Below, piece by piece: positions 1-12,087 of a stretch of DNA of 64,000 bases (position 1 is its first letter; each line of letters begins with the position of its first letter). Both the position numbers and the translations under genes were made by a program. The stretch is taken from NCBI RefSeq assembly GCF_003597395.2, contig NC_133778.1, forward strand, positions 24,799,946 through 24,863,945. The letters run 5' to 3'. The notes below the pieces were generated by a model, which searched no databases, was not told the DNA's origin, and saw only the letters and a program-made list of their open reading frames with translations. This DNA is from Chelonoidis abingdonii (lineage: Eukaryota > Chordata > Testudines > Testudinidae).

Positions 1-540
1 ACAAGTTTGGTAGTTCTCCATTTTGATTAAGAATAATTACAAAGAAAAAAGAAAAACACAAGTATGTGACATATATATTACTCATTACACTTCTGACTTG
101 AATAATCAGCAATCAAGGTTGGTGTTGGGAATGTAACAGTGTATCCAGATTTTCTGATTTGTAGTTTTTTTTAGACTGAGGGTTCCAAATTCTATTTTCC
201 TGGGTTTTAATGTTTAAAAATAACTTCAATGTTCATATGAAGTTGTTTCAAAATTAACAGCTATCTCTGTATGGGTATCTGTAACTTTACTTTTGTTTTA
301 AAAAATCTAGGAATTAATAGTGTAAGATTATGGTTGTTTTTTACATATAATTATTTTACAAAACCAAATATTAGTCTTAATTGGACCTGGCTTATTGACA
401 TCTTCAACAGAAGACATTTCTAGAAATACAAGTTACAATTAGCACAATGAGCTGCAATAGGGTGATGGCAAAGGGTTACCATAGCTAGGTGGTGGTGGAG
501 AGGGCATACTTTTCACTAGCTTGTGTAAACCAAGTTAATT
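1..540. other. A+T-rich unique DNA, no feature seen
   Basis: No repeat family, long reading frame or RNA motif is visible. The stretch has homopolymer runs and short A/T-rich words typical of intergenic or intronic vertebrate DNA. Confidence 0.5.
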
Positions 541-1110
541 GCTGCTACCAGGAGTTCCTTTTATCCCTCCCATCCCCCCCCCCCCCCTTCCCTCCACTCT
601 CCCTTCCTCCTCTATTTCAACAGCTCTTTGCAATTCCCTCAATCTTTCCCCTGCCAGGGTCTCTGTGTGCTTCCCATTCATTCCCTTCCTTACCAGAGTC
701 CCCATTCTCCCCAACTGTGTGCACTCTCCTTTCCCCGTTCCCCCTTTCTCCAGGCCAGGGAATCTGTGTGCCTCTCTTTCTCCCCATTCCAGCATCCCCT
801 ATGGCAGGGGCTCTGTCTGCTCCCCTTCTCATATAGCAAGTTTCCACATTCTGCCCCCCAGGGCAGCGGTTCTGTGTGCCCTCATTTCCCCAGCATGGTC
901 CCACATTCTCCACTTGCAAGGGCTCTATGTAAACCCTGATTAACTCCTTTTCCCCAGTCCCACTTTCCCTTCATGTGAGTTGCTGTGTGCACTCACCTGC
1001 CTTCTCCCCCAATCCACCATACCGGGGGGGGGGGGGCGGGGAGTCTGTGTGCTCCATTTTTCCTCCCCCAATATCAGGGTTTCCCATTCTCCCCTCATGT
1101 TCAGAGGCAG
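541..1110. repeat. Degenerate pyrimidine-rich minisatellite
   Basis: Variants of 'ccagggctctgtgtgc' followed by 'cccattctcc' or 'ccccatt' recur roughly every 50-70 bases from about 640 to 1100, about eight or nine times. The first part contains a C run at 574-587 and the later part a G run at 1024-1035. The copies differ by substitutions and indels, so this is an old tandem array. Its low complexity opens reading frames on both strands, but these have no recognisable protein content. Confidence 0.7.
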
Positions 1111-1643
1111 GATGCACTCTTCCTTTCTACCCACCATTGTTAGTCTCTTTCTGCTTGGGAGAGAAGTCATAAGGCATGTTAGTGTGTTAAACTACTAGGA
1201 GGATCAGCAGGGAGAAGGGAGGATATTGTTATGCTGGAAAGTGTTAATAGGTAACAGCAACAAGTTCTTTGACTGATAGAAAATTGCAGAAGTGGTAGAG
1301 GCTACGGCTGTATTGAAAAATAGATGGGCTACATTTGCCACCCATTTCCCTTTTTGTGGTTTTCTAATCTCCTCCTTTCCCCCAGTCAACTTCTGATCTT
1401 TCATACCTAGGCCATTCCCTGACATTTTAAAATTGAAAAGAGGTGGTATTCAAAAGTCATCATGTTCCATAAATACCATCGAGTTAAGTGTAAAGTTTTT
1501 GTAAGCTCAGTCAAACCTGGTCTGAAATCTCTGTTAGTGTGAAGTGGTGCATCTTTATTGTGTTCAGTGGTATTTTGACTATTTACACCACAAGAGAATT
1601 TGTCCCATTGTCTCCAGATTAGCAATTCAGTCATTTTTGGTCA
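1111..1643. other. Unique DNA, nothing recognised
   Basis: No repeat ends, target duplications or plausible exons were found here. Confidence 0.45.
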
Positions 1644-1703
1644 TATTATCTACTATAATATGACTATATTAGCTATTATCTACTATAATATGACTGTATT
1701 AGC
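1644..1703. repeat. Tandem duplication, 30-bp unit x2
   Basis: The two 30-base units 1644-1673 and 1674-1703 differ by one base (ctatatt versus ctgtatt). A short third partial unit follows. This looks like a recent replication-slippage duplication in A+T-rich DNA. Confidence 0.9.
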
Positions 1704-1805
1704 TATTTTAGCTTATACAGTTATTGCTGACTCTGCATCTCCCAAAGTATAGTGGTATAAATATGTTACCAGTTGGTGATATATATATAACTAGAAGGTG
1801 TACAT

Positions 1806-2125
1806 GAGGGGTTCTCAACCTTTCTCATTATAAGACCCCCCCAACATGGCATAAAAATTCCATGGCCCACCTGTGCGTGCCACATCAACTGTTTTTCTGC
1901 ATAACTAGCAGATTAAAAGTCAGGGCTAGTGTTAGAGGGTAGCAACCACTGGAGACTTGGCAAAACTAAGTTGCTTGGGCTTCGGCTTTCAGCCCTAGGC
2001 AGCAGGGCTTGGGCTTCAGCTTTCTGCCCTGGGCCTCAACAAGTCTAATGCCGGCCCAGCTCTCTGCTTTTTTTTGACAGACCCCCTGAAACCTGCTTGA
2101 GGCACCCCCAGGTTGAGAACTGCTG
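1806..2125. mobile_element. Non-autonomous hAT MITE (320 bp)
   Basis: The element starts with ggggttctcaacct and ends with aggttgagaactgctg, an imperfect terminal inverted repeat of the hAT type (C-A-G-x-GGTTCTCAACC). It is flanked by a perfect 8-bp target duplication, gtgtacat, at 1798-1805 and 2126-2133; 8 bp is the hAT signature. The interior holds short repeats of 'ttgggcttc(g/a)gcttt' and no coding capacity. The family name is inferred from the termini; the insertion itself is certain. Confidence 0.93.
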
Positions 2126-2133
2126 GTGTACAT

Positions 2134-2899
2134 TACTGTAGATCCAGCACCTAGACATAGGTTCTTTTGCTAGGACACACTTGAATTTGCTAGGCACAGT
2201 ACAATCACTTCAGTTTCTGGAGAGGCTAACAAATTTCTCAGAAGTGTTTTCCTATGAAATCACATGATCTCTCCTTTTCTTTCATCTGGAGTCTCTTTCC
2301 TTTGGAATGGTAAATAGCTTAATCTACAGTACCATCCTGGAAAGAGCTTTGTTTTAGGAAATCACTGCAATACAGTCTACTATTCACTTTTTAATACAGC
2401 TGGTTCAGGGGCACTGAGGAAATAACATTGTGGAATCCAGAGAACAAAAGAGGAAAATTAAAGCACACACATTTGAATGATGAAAGATTTTATAGTTGCT
2501 TAACAAGCTGAGGGCAGAATAAGAAAATAAAAGGTGTTTTATAATAGAGAGGGGTCAAACTTGTTCAGAAACATGCATTATTCTAGTCACTTGTGTGGCT
2601 CCAGTTTGAATTTATTTATGCGCTGAATGGCTCTCATAGCCTGGTCACTTAATGGCATTCAGCACATATCTGTGACTAGCTCAATTTTCATGTTAGCCCT
2701 TCATATCAACTTTAAAAAACTGTTAAATGTTTGGAGCCATTACTGGTCAACAGGTATTACTGCTTCAGAGGCCAGAGATCACTAACTGTAAGCTCTGCTT
2801 CTCCTGAACTCATGCCAGTCATGAATATTACAGATGCAAGGGTGGTGGGTATTGTAGGCACGGAAAGGCTTTTGTCCCCACCCATGATCCACCCCCAGT
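2134..2899. other. Unique DNA
   Basis: No feature is recognised. The final 150 bases lead into the GC-rich segment that follows. Confidence 0.4.
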
Positions 2900-3285
2900 C
2901 CCCATCCTGTCTGCTGTTCCCTTTGTGCCAGACTCTGGGGCAGGCAGGCTCGGGGCTGCAGTGCGCCTCGAGGCTGTGCCACGCCGCCCGTCCTCCCGGC
3001 GCTGGGGCCTCTCCACCTACCCAGTGCTGGGAGTGTGCCGATTGTGTCGCCTGCTCAGCACTGGGGTTGGGGGTGCTCTGGCTGCACCGCCTGCCCAGCG
3101 CTGGGGCTGGAGGCACTCCGGCCAAGCAGCCTGCCTGCCTGGGGGGCAGGACAGGGGGAGGAGGGTGCTGGGCAGGGGCCAGCGGCCACAATAGGGACTG
3201 GGTTCTGATGGGCATGGAAGGGACGGGGCCTCGGGCAGAAGGGGCAAGACTGGGGGAGCTAGCCTCCTTAAGCCAGGGGTTCACC
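2900..3285. repeat. GC-rich, CpG-containing repeat-like island
   Basis: Composition changes sharply from A+T-rich flanks to GC-rich. Words such as 'cccagcgctggggct' and 'ctcagcactggggtt' recur at about 2990-3120 with spacings near 45-60 bases, so it is partly a degenerate tandem array. Long frames on both strands are a by-product of GC richness and few stop codons. It resembles the GC-rich interiors of turtle hAT or LTR elements, but no termini or target duplication were found. Confidence 0.45.
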
Positions 3286-4393
3286 CACTGCCCACGTACA
3301 GATATTTCTTTTGCTAGGCAGATGGGAATTTCATGGATCATTTTTCCCTCCTTCCCATGAGTAAACATTAGTTTATTTGAGATTTGAGAACTTGCTCGTC
3401 AAGTTCTGAGCTATTCAGAAACATCAAGGTCTTGGGCTAGGCACTGAAGAAGTCTCAGAGTGGAGTAGCTGTTGAATCAAGTATCCATCCCCAAAACCAC
3501 AAAAATATTCCCTGTGAGGCAGAGGTCCAACCTTGCACATTCAGAATCAAAGTTAGTTATACCATATATAGGCATTTTTGGTAGATGTCACTTTTACTTT
3601 TGAGAACAGTTTTAATGGACCATGAGCTAGCCCTCAGAAAAAGTTATGCTCCAAAATGTATTCTGTGCTACATAAGGCACATCATGATAGATGTTGCACT
3701 GATATATTTTAAAGCTAGATTAAGGAGGCCCAAAAATAAGTGACTTCAAAGTCACAAGACTGTGTTTCCTCCTTTACTTCATCAGTAAAATAGAAACAAG
3801 ATATTTTTCTATAGGGCTTTGGACATGGAAAGTCCAAGGAACCCAATATACAGTATAGTTGCCAGAGTTTATGGGTCTAATTCTCTGCTAGTGTAGCCAA
3901 GTCAACGGAACTTTGCCTGCAGAGATTTTGGCCTATATCTTACCGTGCCTAATGTTGATATTTTATGTGCATCTAGTGCTTTTGAAAGCTGCCACATATT
4001 GGCACCCCTCTATCCTTGGGCTGTGTATTGCATAGATGGAAGAAGCTATTCAAAGGCCCAAAGGGGGACTGAGGTGCTTGCTTCTATTCATTTTTCACAT
4101 GCCTTTGAAAACGCATGTGGATCAGCCCTGATCTGGAATGAAGCCGTTAGAAGTGAGATGGGAGTTCAGACTCCGTGCCCATTCAACCCTTGTCCTGTTG
4201 GCAAAAATGCGGATGGTTTGTAAAAGAAATAAATTAAAGCCATGTACTATTTTTCCAATTGCACTTACAAAAATGAAAAGGAACATTAGAGTATATTACA
4301 TTAAACATATATTACACTCATGAGTGGCTTTAGGATCTTTAAGGGGAATCAGGTTAAACCTAGCTATGTGTTAATCAATTTGACCATTCATAT
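3286..4393. other. Unique DNA with a short palindromic MITE relic
   Basis: Mostly unremarkable. Around 3873-3945 the motif 'gggtctaattctc...cagagattttggcc' resembles the small palindromic repeats found elsewhere in this window. Confidence 0.35.
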
Positions 4394-4401
4394 AGCTAAC
4401 C

Positions 4402-4578
4402 CAGTGGTTCTCGACCTGTGGCCCGCGGGCTGCTTGCAGCCCAATCAGCAGACAGCTGTGACTGATGTGACATCCTCAGGGCCATACAGGAAGTACATAT
4501 ATTGTGTGGATGCTGCCCACATAACACATAGAGAGCTGCACATGTGGTCCACAATGGTTAATAGGTTGAGAACCAGTA
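4402..4578. mobile_element. Non-autonomous hAT MITE (177 bp)
   Basis: The left end cagtggttctcgacc and the right end ggttgagaaccagta form an inverted repeat. The flanks agctaacc (4394-4401) and ggctaacc (4579-4586) form an 8-bp target duplication with one difference. The interior starts with 'gtggcccgcgggc', typical of a common reptile hAT MITE. No coding sequence is present. Confidence 0.9.
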
Positions 4579-4842
4579 GGCTAACCCGTCAGGTTCCCCC
4601 CTGTATACAAAGTAACAACAAGAGCTATTTTTCCTCATTGCCACTCCAGCTTTGTCCTGCTAATGCAGTATAAGTTTAAAAATAAATAACAGTTTTACTC
4701 ACTAGTTAACTAACTCTGTGAGGAATAGAAATTAAAGTCAGTACTGTCATAGTGCTAAGGAGAGTCTTTTCTTCAGAACTGGGACAAATTATATTTCAAG
4801 TTCTTAATCCTGTGACACAAAAGGTGCTTTTGTGGTAATGTT

Positions 4843-5641
4843 TGTAATAGCCTCCTACTCAGATTCTGAACTTTAGCGTTCATAAACTGAGAAGCTAACA
4901 TGAAACCTCCAAGCTTACTACCAGCTTGGATCTGATCTCGCTGCCACCAATCAGGATTCAGGGCTCCTGATCGCCCCCAAGTCGCCCCAACCTATCCCTG
5001 GGGGACCCCCCAAGACCCTGAGCCCCTGGGTCTCCTCTATCTCATCCCCAGCTTCCCCTTCCTGGTAAGCCTGAGCGATGCCGTACTATCCTCCTTGGAA
5101 TACAACCAGAGAGGCAATCTACCTCCCCTGAGCTATGCATTCAAACTAGTCAAGCTAACACAAAGAGATTCCCCCTTCGTCCGTAGCCGTAACTAGAGAA
5201 AAAACCTCAAGCAAGTCTTAAAAGAAGAAACGTTTATATAAAAGAAAGAAATTACATAGTAATCAACTCTGCATAAAAAGCTCATACAGGGCAATTGCTT
5301 ATAAGAATTCGGAATAACCAGTCTGATTCAAAAATAGCCAATTTAAACCAGTCCAGCACAGCACACACATGTAAATACAAAACAAGCATATAAAGCTATT
5401 GCTTGCTACCTTTGTACTCACAACTTGGTAGTAGAAGGGTAGAAAGAAGATTGGAGATAGAAGAAAAAGTTGTTCTCCCATAGCCGAAAGAAACCAAACA
5501 GACACAGACTCAAGCCAAACGCCTCCTGAGGTTCCCTCCCTTTCTTTTAAAAATCCGGTTTCCTGATTGGTCCTCTGGTCAGGTGTTTGGTTCCCTTTGC
5601 AGGTAAAAGAAACATTAACCCTTAGCTATCTATTTATGACA
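4843..5641 (-). mobile_element. Solo LTR (799 bp), antisense
   Basis: On the plus strand the element begins TGTAATAG and ends TTATGACA. Read on the minus strand it therefore starts TGTCATAAATAG and ends in CTATTACA, an LTR with TG...CA ends. It is flanked by a perfect 5-bp target duplication, atgtt, at 4838-4842 and 5642-5646. No internal gag/pol region or second LTR is attached, so this is a solo LTR left by recombination. The 5-bp duplication suits Gypsy-like or class III-like retroelements; I cannot choose between them. Confidence 0.92.
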
Positions 5642-5816
5642 ATGTTGACAAGCTGCATATTTGGGCCCATCACTGGGTTTTGGAACAGACCCTGAAAGAC
5701 TGTAATTGAAAATTTGACATGCAGGTATTATTCAGGCTAGAGGCTCTGATTCTGCCAGGTACTTATGCACAGCCTAACTTTAAGCATGTGAGTCATCTCA
5801 TTTCAGTTTCCCTTCA

Positions 5817-6024
5817 GAGCAGTGTGGCTTAGTGGCTAGAGCGCTGAACTGGGACTTGGTTCTGTTCCTGACTGCTAATTGCCTGCTGGGTGAGCCTGGG
5901 CCGGTCATGTTACGGTGCCTCAGTTTCCCCATCTGTAAAAGCTGGATAATGATACTGACCTCATTTATCAAGTGTTTTGAGATCTACTGCTGAAAAGCGC
6001 TAATTTATAATTATTATTACTACA
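5817..6024 (+). mobile_element. MIR/CORE-type SINE
   Basis: The tRNA-derived head (gtggcttagtggctagagcgctg) is followed by the conserved core 'gcctcagtttccccatctgtaaaa' region at 5919-5940. The 3' tail 'gttttgagatctactgctgaaaagcgcta' then leads into an A/T-rich end. This order matches MIR-like CORE-SINEs of amniotes. The copy is old but nearly full length. Confidence 0.88.
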
Positions 6025-8399
6025 TTTATCAAGTTAGACATGTACCTAGCTGCCTTGCTGAACTAGAGCCCAAATTTCTTTGTAGGGAACAGTATGAGAA
6101 AGAGAAAACACAAATTCCTTGCTTTGCCCAGTGACTCAGATTATAACCCTACTTTACAAGCCACCATTGCTTGTTGAAATTAAACAGTGAAATAAACTTG
6201 ATCTTGCAAACCCTTAGCAGTCCCTGTGATGTCAATGGGTGTATTTGTGTAAGAAATGCTCTCCTGAGGAAGGATTTGCAGGATCAGGGCCCTTTTATGG
6301 GCAAGGAAGACATTGCTGCTAGATCATTTTCAGTTCTTTTTTAATGTGGGTGGTTTTTTGCCTCCCACGTTTCAAAGCACAAATTATTATTTTTCAAAAA
6401 CAGTAAATTTTGTATTTAGCGCCAGTTAATGAAGAGGGAGGAATCCTGTCTTAAAGGTACACAAAGCCTTTTAAAATGTTGCAAGCATAATCTGAGGTCT
6501 TCAGTTCTCTTATCTCAGTTGAGAAACTGCAACAAATGTACACAGCTGGATCTCCAAATGCTTTGACGATTAATATATTTTAAAATATTCCTCTAGGATT
6601 TAAAATAGGACATGTCTCACTCCACATGCCTTTATCTCACCTCATCCTGTGTTTAACATTTGAATACTTTTGCACTTTCAACTATGTGAAACCTATCACT
6701 TTGCCTTTAGAGAACTTGATTTATTAGCATTTCAGTAGCAAATTTTCTCCTCTTTGAGAGTTCCCCTTACAGAGTTCTTTTTAAAAAGGCCCCATCTTTA
6801 TGGACCTCCAACACTTCTTCCAGAGCTATATGATTCCATTTAATTGGAGACCCCATAACGGTTCAGCTGCTGGATGTTCCAGTCAAAAGATGGAAAGGCA
6901 CCACCAATCCCTGAGAAAACAGACACATTTCAGACTTAGTTCAAGATTACAGATTTCTCAGAATTGAAACCAAAGATAAGATAAATAAAATAATCTTGAA
7001 CATTACTCAAGTTCCAAAAAACACAATGGAACAAATTCATAAAGAGAGATAACTGGAAATTTTTCACTGATTGAATTTTACTAAATAAATGAGGATTTCA
7101 GTTTATTTTTTCTATACGTACAATCCAAAAGTTAATGTTAAAAAATTCCATGAATGTGATTTATTTTAAAAATATGTAGAGAAGATGAGATCTATTTCCA
7201 TCAAACTCTGCACATCAACCATTTGACATATGACGTAGAAATGTTTTTATTTGATTTTATAAAATTATATTACATAGAATATTATATGATTTAGTCTCAA
7301 TGGTCCTGTTCAAAATCCACATAAAAATATGCTCAACAAGCCTGATCCAAAGCCCATGAAATGCAAGAGTAAGACTCCCATTCACTTTGGATCAGGCCCA
7401 GATTGAGCACATTTGAGCTTCAGAAAAATTTACATTCTCTTACAAGTTTAACAATTATACTAAACCCAGGGTAAGACATCTTAAATATGAAGGATATTGT
7501 ACATTATCTTGTTATTAAAGAAAGACCCACATTCACAGTAGTACTGAAGCTGTGGGATTCTGAGATCTCCTGCAAATTGCATGGAGGAAAAAAATCCCAC
7601 GCAGAAGAGAACTTTATCTTTTAAGTAGGTCCCCTGGGAAGTTTTTAGACCTTCTTGTAGGGGATCTCAGTACATAAATTGGGGGGGGGGAGGGGCACTG
7701 AAGACAGATGACCCTTCCATCCAGAACTACATATGAGTTTTAATAATAAAGGTGGCTCATATGATAACCTCAAACCTGGAAAGAAAAATCGCCCTTTAAA
7801 ATACAAGCAGTAGATACAAATTTTTCTGCACTCTGCCAGATATTGATATTCTCTGCTGTACAGATGAGATGTAATAATAGTCTTATGACACAAAATATAT
7901 ACAAAATGTTGATGTGTGAGCAGTTAAATACAGTTTTAATAGGAGCTGCTGCAAATTACCTTTTATGGAAAAAATTACCATTATGGATGAAGAGACTAAA
8001 AAGTACCTTTCTACTAGGGAAATGACTGTTTTCATACTCCCTCTTTTGCTCTGTGTTGAGTTTTATGATGGTCCTTAGTGCCTGTAGATTTAAGGGTGGC
8101 AGGTATGGGGGGACCTTACTGGCAATAAATGTATCAGTCATGCTTTATATTAAGGGTATGTGTATAAAGTGTTAATAATTGATTACTTGTTTTTAAGTAA
8201 ATTGTTAATCAACTGTTTAGCTGAGTCTAGCAACTCAGTAGCTTGCCTATAACCATGAGTTATAATTACATCAGTAGAAAGTGATATAGATGATTCTCTT
8301 TATCTATAACACATACTAATATCTGTAGCATGCTTAAAACATCTATTAGTCATTTAGGAAACCTATATGAATTTCAATGTATCCTTAATAACAGCTTAA
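6025..8399. other. Long A+T-rich unique stretch
   Basis: No gene or full-length repeat was found. Around 7310-7420 there is a weak relic of the palindromic MITE group (gcctgatccaaagcccat...ggatcaggccc). A G run lies at 7681-7690. Confidence 0.45.
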
Positions 8400-8760
8400 A
8401 CTTATGATGTTCATTAATTCAGAGGGATCTCAAAGCACTTTACAAACTTTTACAAATACAGGAATCGTTTTACCCATCCAAGAAATGCAGCCCCTTTTGG
8501 GATGGAATATGGCAGCTATCAAATAACACATTGCAACACTAGACAATAAAGTGGGAAAGAAAACGAATATCATATCCACTTAAAACTGCAGAGGGAATTA
8601 AGGGAGACAGACTATTACCACTCACACTGAAAGTTTGACCAGGAGGATGGAATTAATACTCCTTCCATTGCAAAAAAGTGCCAAGGGAACTTCAAAGATC
8701 ATATGTGGTCAGGACCTTAGTTTTATGTCTCATCTAAAAAATGTCATATCTTGCTAAGTG
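8400..8760. repeat. Ancient MIR/L2-related interspersed repeat relic
   Basis: 'gggatctcaaagcactttacaaac' near 8425 resembles the reversed 3' end of MIR-type SINEs. About 200 bases on, 'aaaagtgccaagggaacttcaaagatc...gtcaggacctta' resembles a second widely shared amniote repeat. Both are strongly diverged, and the join between them is not resolved. Confidence 0.5.
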
Positions 8761-9615
8761 AAAAAATACTGCAGTAAGTACAACCATTCTGACAAGTATT
8801 TTGTCTAGTGTCCTTAGGCAAGATGGATGCAGATAACATCTACCCCACATAGATATACAAAACTGATGGTTTTCTGACAGATCTGCAACTGGTAAGAAGA
8901 TAAAAGCATCAGTCTTGGAAAATAAAGCTAAGAATTTATTTCTAATCCTCTCTTCTCTCCCCTACCCATCTTTGCATCTGCAACCACCAAACAGTTTTAC
9001 TCAGTTAAGGATTTATAGAAACTTTTCTTCCTTAGATTCTGCCAACTTGTTTTAGCTGAGAGAGGATTTAAGAAAAAGGTTTCAAGACTTTTCTAGGAGA
9101 AGCTGATGCTGGGATCTTTGAGGTATTATTGCAAAGATTGCCAGAGTTGAAAGACTGAATTAGTCTGAATATTGGGTAGTTTTGGATTGGCTATATAGCT
9201 GAACTTGACTGAAAATTTTGGAGTGATAACATAGGCTATTTGTTTCTCAAAAGATCTATTTAAATAGAAGATCAAGAGTCAGAAGTATTCTGAAGTATCA
9301 TGTTTACAAAATAAAGCCTTTTAAAAATTGTAATGACCCTTTTCCTGACTATCAATGCAGCAGGTTACGGTCACTATTTTGTTCTATAACAAACAGGCTT
9401 ACATAGTCTTTTGTTACTAAAGTTCTGGGCCCAGATTCCTCAGTCCAGCCAAGCTGTCAGTAGGACAAGACTGGAGGAGAAGGCAAATATGGCTTTAAGT
9501 CATCTTTAAGCTCCCTGGATCTAGGACTATTTAGGGACCAGGCTGATTCACGGTATATTTAGAGCAGCTTCAAGTCACGTTGTTACAAAAATACACTTAT
9601 AACCAACTTTTATTC
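8761..9615. other. Unique DNA
   Basis: No repeat termini, tandem arrays or exon-like frames were recognised. Confidence 0.4.
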
Positions 9616-9885
9616 CTAGTGAGAAGTGGAATTATTATTTGTATTGCTGTAGTATGCCAAGTCCCATTGGGCTAAGTAATATATATACGCATAGAAAGAG
9701 ACAGTCTCTGCTCTGGTGAGCTTACATTTTAAATAGAGAAGACTGACAAAGAACGGAATAGGAAACAGAGACTCAGGGAAGGGAAGTGACTTGCCCAAGT
9801 TCACATAACATGTAATAGGACTCAGGTTTCAAGACTCCCAGTTGAGTGCCCTACCCACTAGAGAACTCTGCTTTTTTATTCTGTG
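9616..9885 (-). mobile_element. MIR-type SINE with L2-like tail, antisense
   Basis: Reading on the plus strand, the reversed L2-type tail comes first (attatttgtattgctgtagt; cccattgggctaag). Next is 'gagcttacattttaaatagagaagactgacaaag', then the reversed core 'gactcagggaagggaagtgacttgcccaagttcacat' and the reversed tRNA-like head ending at about 9885. Its order is the mirror image of the element at 63545-63815. Confidence 0.85.
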
Positions 9886-10068
9886 AATCAAAGCAAAACA
9901 CTGGTCATCACCAGTGATTGGTATGATCAGTATAAATGAAAACAAAGGGCCAAATTCGTTTATCATTTACACTGGGAAGGGTGGGAACAGAGTTTTGTTT
10001 ATCATGTCTCCTGAAACACAGACTCCTATTTTATCGACACACAGCTGAAATATTTCATTTAATATCCC

Positions 10069-10743
10069 TGTCACAGGATTTACTACACACCGCTGTGGTG
10101 CCTCCAGGGATTAACTCTCAACCAAACACATTCCTTCTTTAGTTGCTTGCCCCATGTTTGTTTCTCTCTCTCTCCATAACTCAGAGTGCTCTCTCTTCGT
10201 GGGTGGGCCCTCCAGCAAGGTCACTACATGTTCCCCCTGCCAGGGTGTCAAAAGTCCCACTGGACAATCTGCCTCAGCCGTGCCACTTCCCCAGTGGCTG
10301 GTAGGGGAACCCAGGCCCACTCAGTCACTACTCCACAGTCTGTTTGCTCCCAGACCCTGTCACTATTTCCTTGGACTCCTTTTCTACTCCCATCTGTATC
10401 TTCTAGCCTCCCTCTGGGTTAACATTTGAATTTCCCCTGCATCCAGTGGTTACTTCATCCCCTCTCAGGTTCTTGGTGGAGTCTGTATTCCCAGGCAGGA
10501 TCCCAGGGCTTACTCCCATTTGGCCTACACGTAGGCCTCGGCCTTCTCCTCCTCCTCCTCCTCTTCTCTTACCCACACTCCTCCTCTATAAGAAGTGACC
10601 ACAGTATTCCTTTCTACCACCTCTTCTTGTTCTCTACTTTCTGGTTTTATATTCTCCCTTCCCAGCTGCCTCTGCCCAGGCTGTACTTCATCATCAATTA
10701 AAGCTTATCAGGTCTGACTCTTTTCCAGGTGCAGCCTGTCACA
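10069..10743 (-). mobile_element. LTR candidate (675 bp), probably antisense
   Basis: The segment begins tgtcacagg and ends cctgtcaca, a perfect 9-bp terminal inverted repeat of the TG...CA type. A TATA-like motif on the minus strand lies at about 10647-10655, near the minus-strand start, which supports antisense orientation. It is C+T-rich with a (ctc)n run at 10545-10563. I could not find a matching target duplication (atccc on the left, aggtt on the right), so the boundaries are less certain than for the other LTRs. Confidence 0.65.
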
Positions 10744-12087
10744 AGGTTAATTGGCTGTAGACACTGCTTCACAATCACCAATAGAAAAAATAGTTTCTGC
10801 TGCAGGTTATATATACCAGAAATATCTGTACATTTCCTAGAAAACAGGACATCATGCTGTTTCAGCTTATCTGTGCATCCACAGTTCTTTTTTCTTTTAC
10901 TGGCCTAAGATATAACAAAACAGTGTAAATCAGTAATTTAACTACAGAGGTCACCATTAAAAAACCTCAGAATTTCCCAATAGTTGCCACATGGTGGAAT
11001 CAAAGTTTATCTCAGCTTTCCGTATTTAAGACCGGCAATAGCTGTGGTACCTTTTTGATAACAGATGGGATTTGCAGGCTCCAACAATGAGCCCTGGAGA
11101 GCCTAAGGCAGAGCTCTTGGAACTTATTTTCAAGGGCATTTTTGTTATGAAAAGTTTTAGAAACTTACAAGTTGAGATTAGCCTCACCACCAAAAGTCAA
11201 ATGGATGCTACAGGCTTTGTAGGCCTAAAGGCCAGTTCTCGTGAAAACAACATTTCCTCTCCTACTTTACAAAAACTGAGTCAGTAAAGATAGAAAACTC
11301 TTGGAAATTACAACCCCCATTCCCTCAAATCAATAAAAATGCCATAGCTGTACAATGAAAATAACTCTGGAACCTACTCCCTTTAATTAGAAGTCACGGG
11401 GAGACTTTTGCATAGTCTATCTTAGAAATTGTGCCCCTTTTGGTTTATTGAAACTGATTTGCAGGAATGAACATGGTGATAAGGCAGGAAAACCAAAGCA
11501 ATAATGAATGGTAGCATCTAACACAGGATACTGCTAGTTCAGAGAGGGGAGTCAGGTGATTTATAATATTTCAGTAGCTAATTTGCTTTGAGGGGTGTGT
11601 GAATTCATCTGTGTAGTGAGAGCAAATTTGCTTCATGAAAGAGGCAAGGAAAAACATTTCTTCCTTCTTCTTAATTTAAAGATATGTGGAAATTCTCAAG
11701 GGAATTCAAATACAGTGATCTAAACATGCTCCCCAGTCCAAGAACAAAATGCTGTTTACCATGTTATTTAAAAAAATAATTACATATCAAAATGTTAAAG
11801 AGTAAAGTGTTACATGGAGACCAAATGCTGTCAAATTAGATAGAAGCTGTTTGTTCACCCCAGTTCTGTGAGTGAAAAAGAGATTGAGCATTCATGGTTA
11901 AGTAGAGATAATCCTGTGATTTAAAAACTGCTTCAGAAATAAAGACAGCTCCATTGACAACACAAAATCACATTGTGGTTCTCTAAAATATGTCTCAGTT
12001 CCTAGTACTGTAAAGGAAGGTCTAGCTGATGGATGACATTTTAAAATTATGTATACTGAACTGATCTGACAGTTGTACCACAGCACA
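10744..12087. other. Unique DNA
   Basis: No gene or repeat is recognised. A frame of about 70 codons near 11072-11287 has no family resemblance and is within what chance allows. Confidence 0.4.

Noticed and set aside
2900..3285. CpG-island promoter of a gene
   Set aside because: No adjoining exon, TATA or initiator evidence, and the internal words are repeated. A repeat is more likely.
2731..3368. Overlapping 200-codon frames on both strands
   Set aside because: They result from GC-rich, stop-poor, partly tandem sequence. There is no protein motif, and both strands are equally open.
10064..10748. Target duplication for the LTR candidate 10069-10743
   Set aside because: The adjacent 4-6 bases (atccc on the left, aggtt on the right) do not match, so the duplication is not claimed.
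11072..11287. 71-codon frame as a candidate exon
   Set aside because: No recognised domain and no consistent splice sites. The length is unremarkable.
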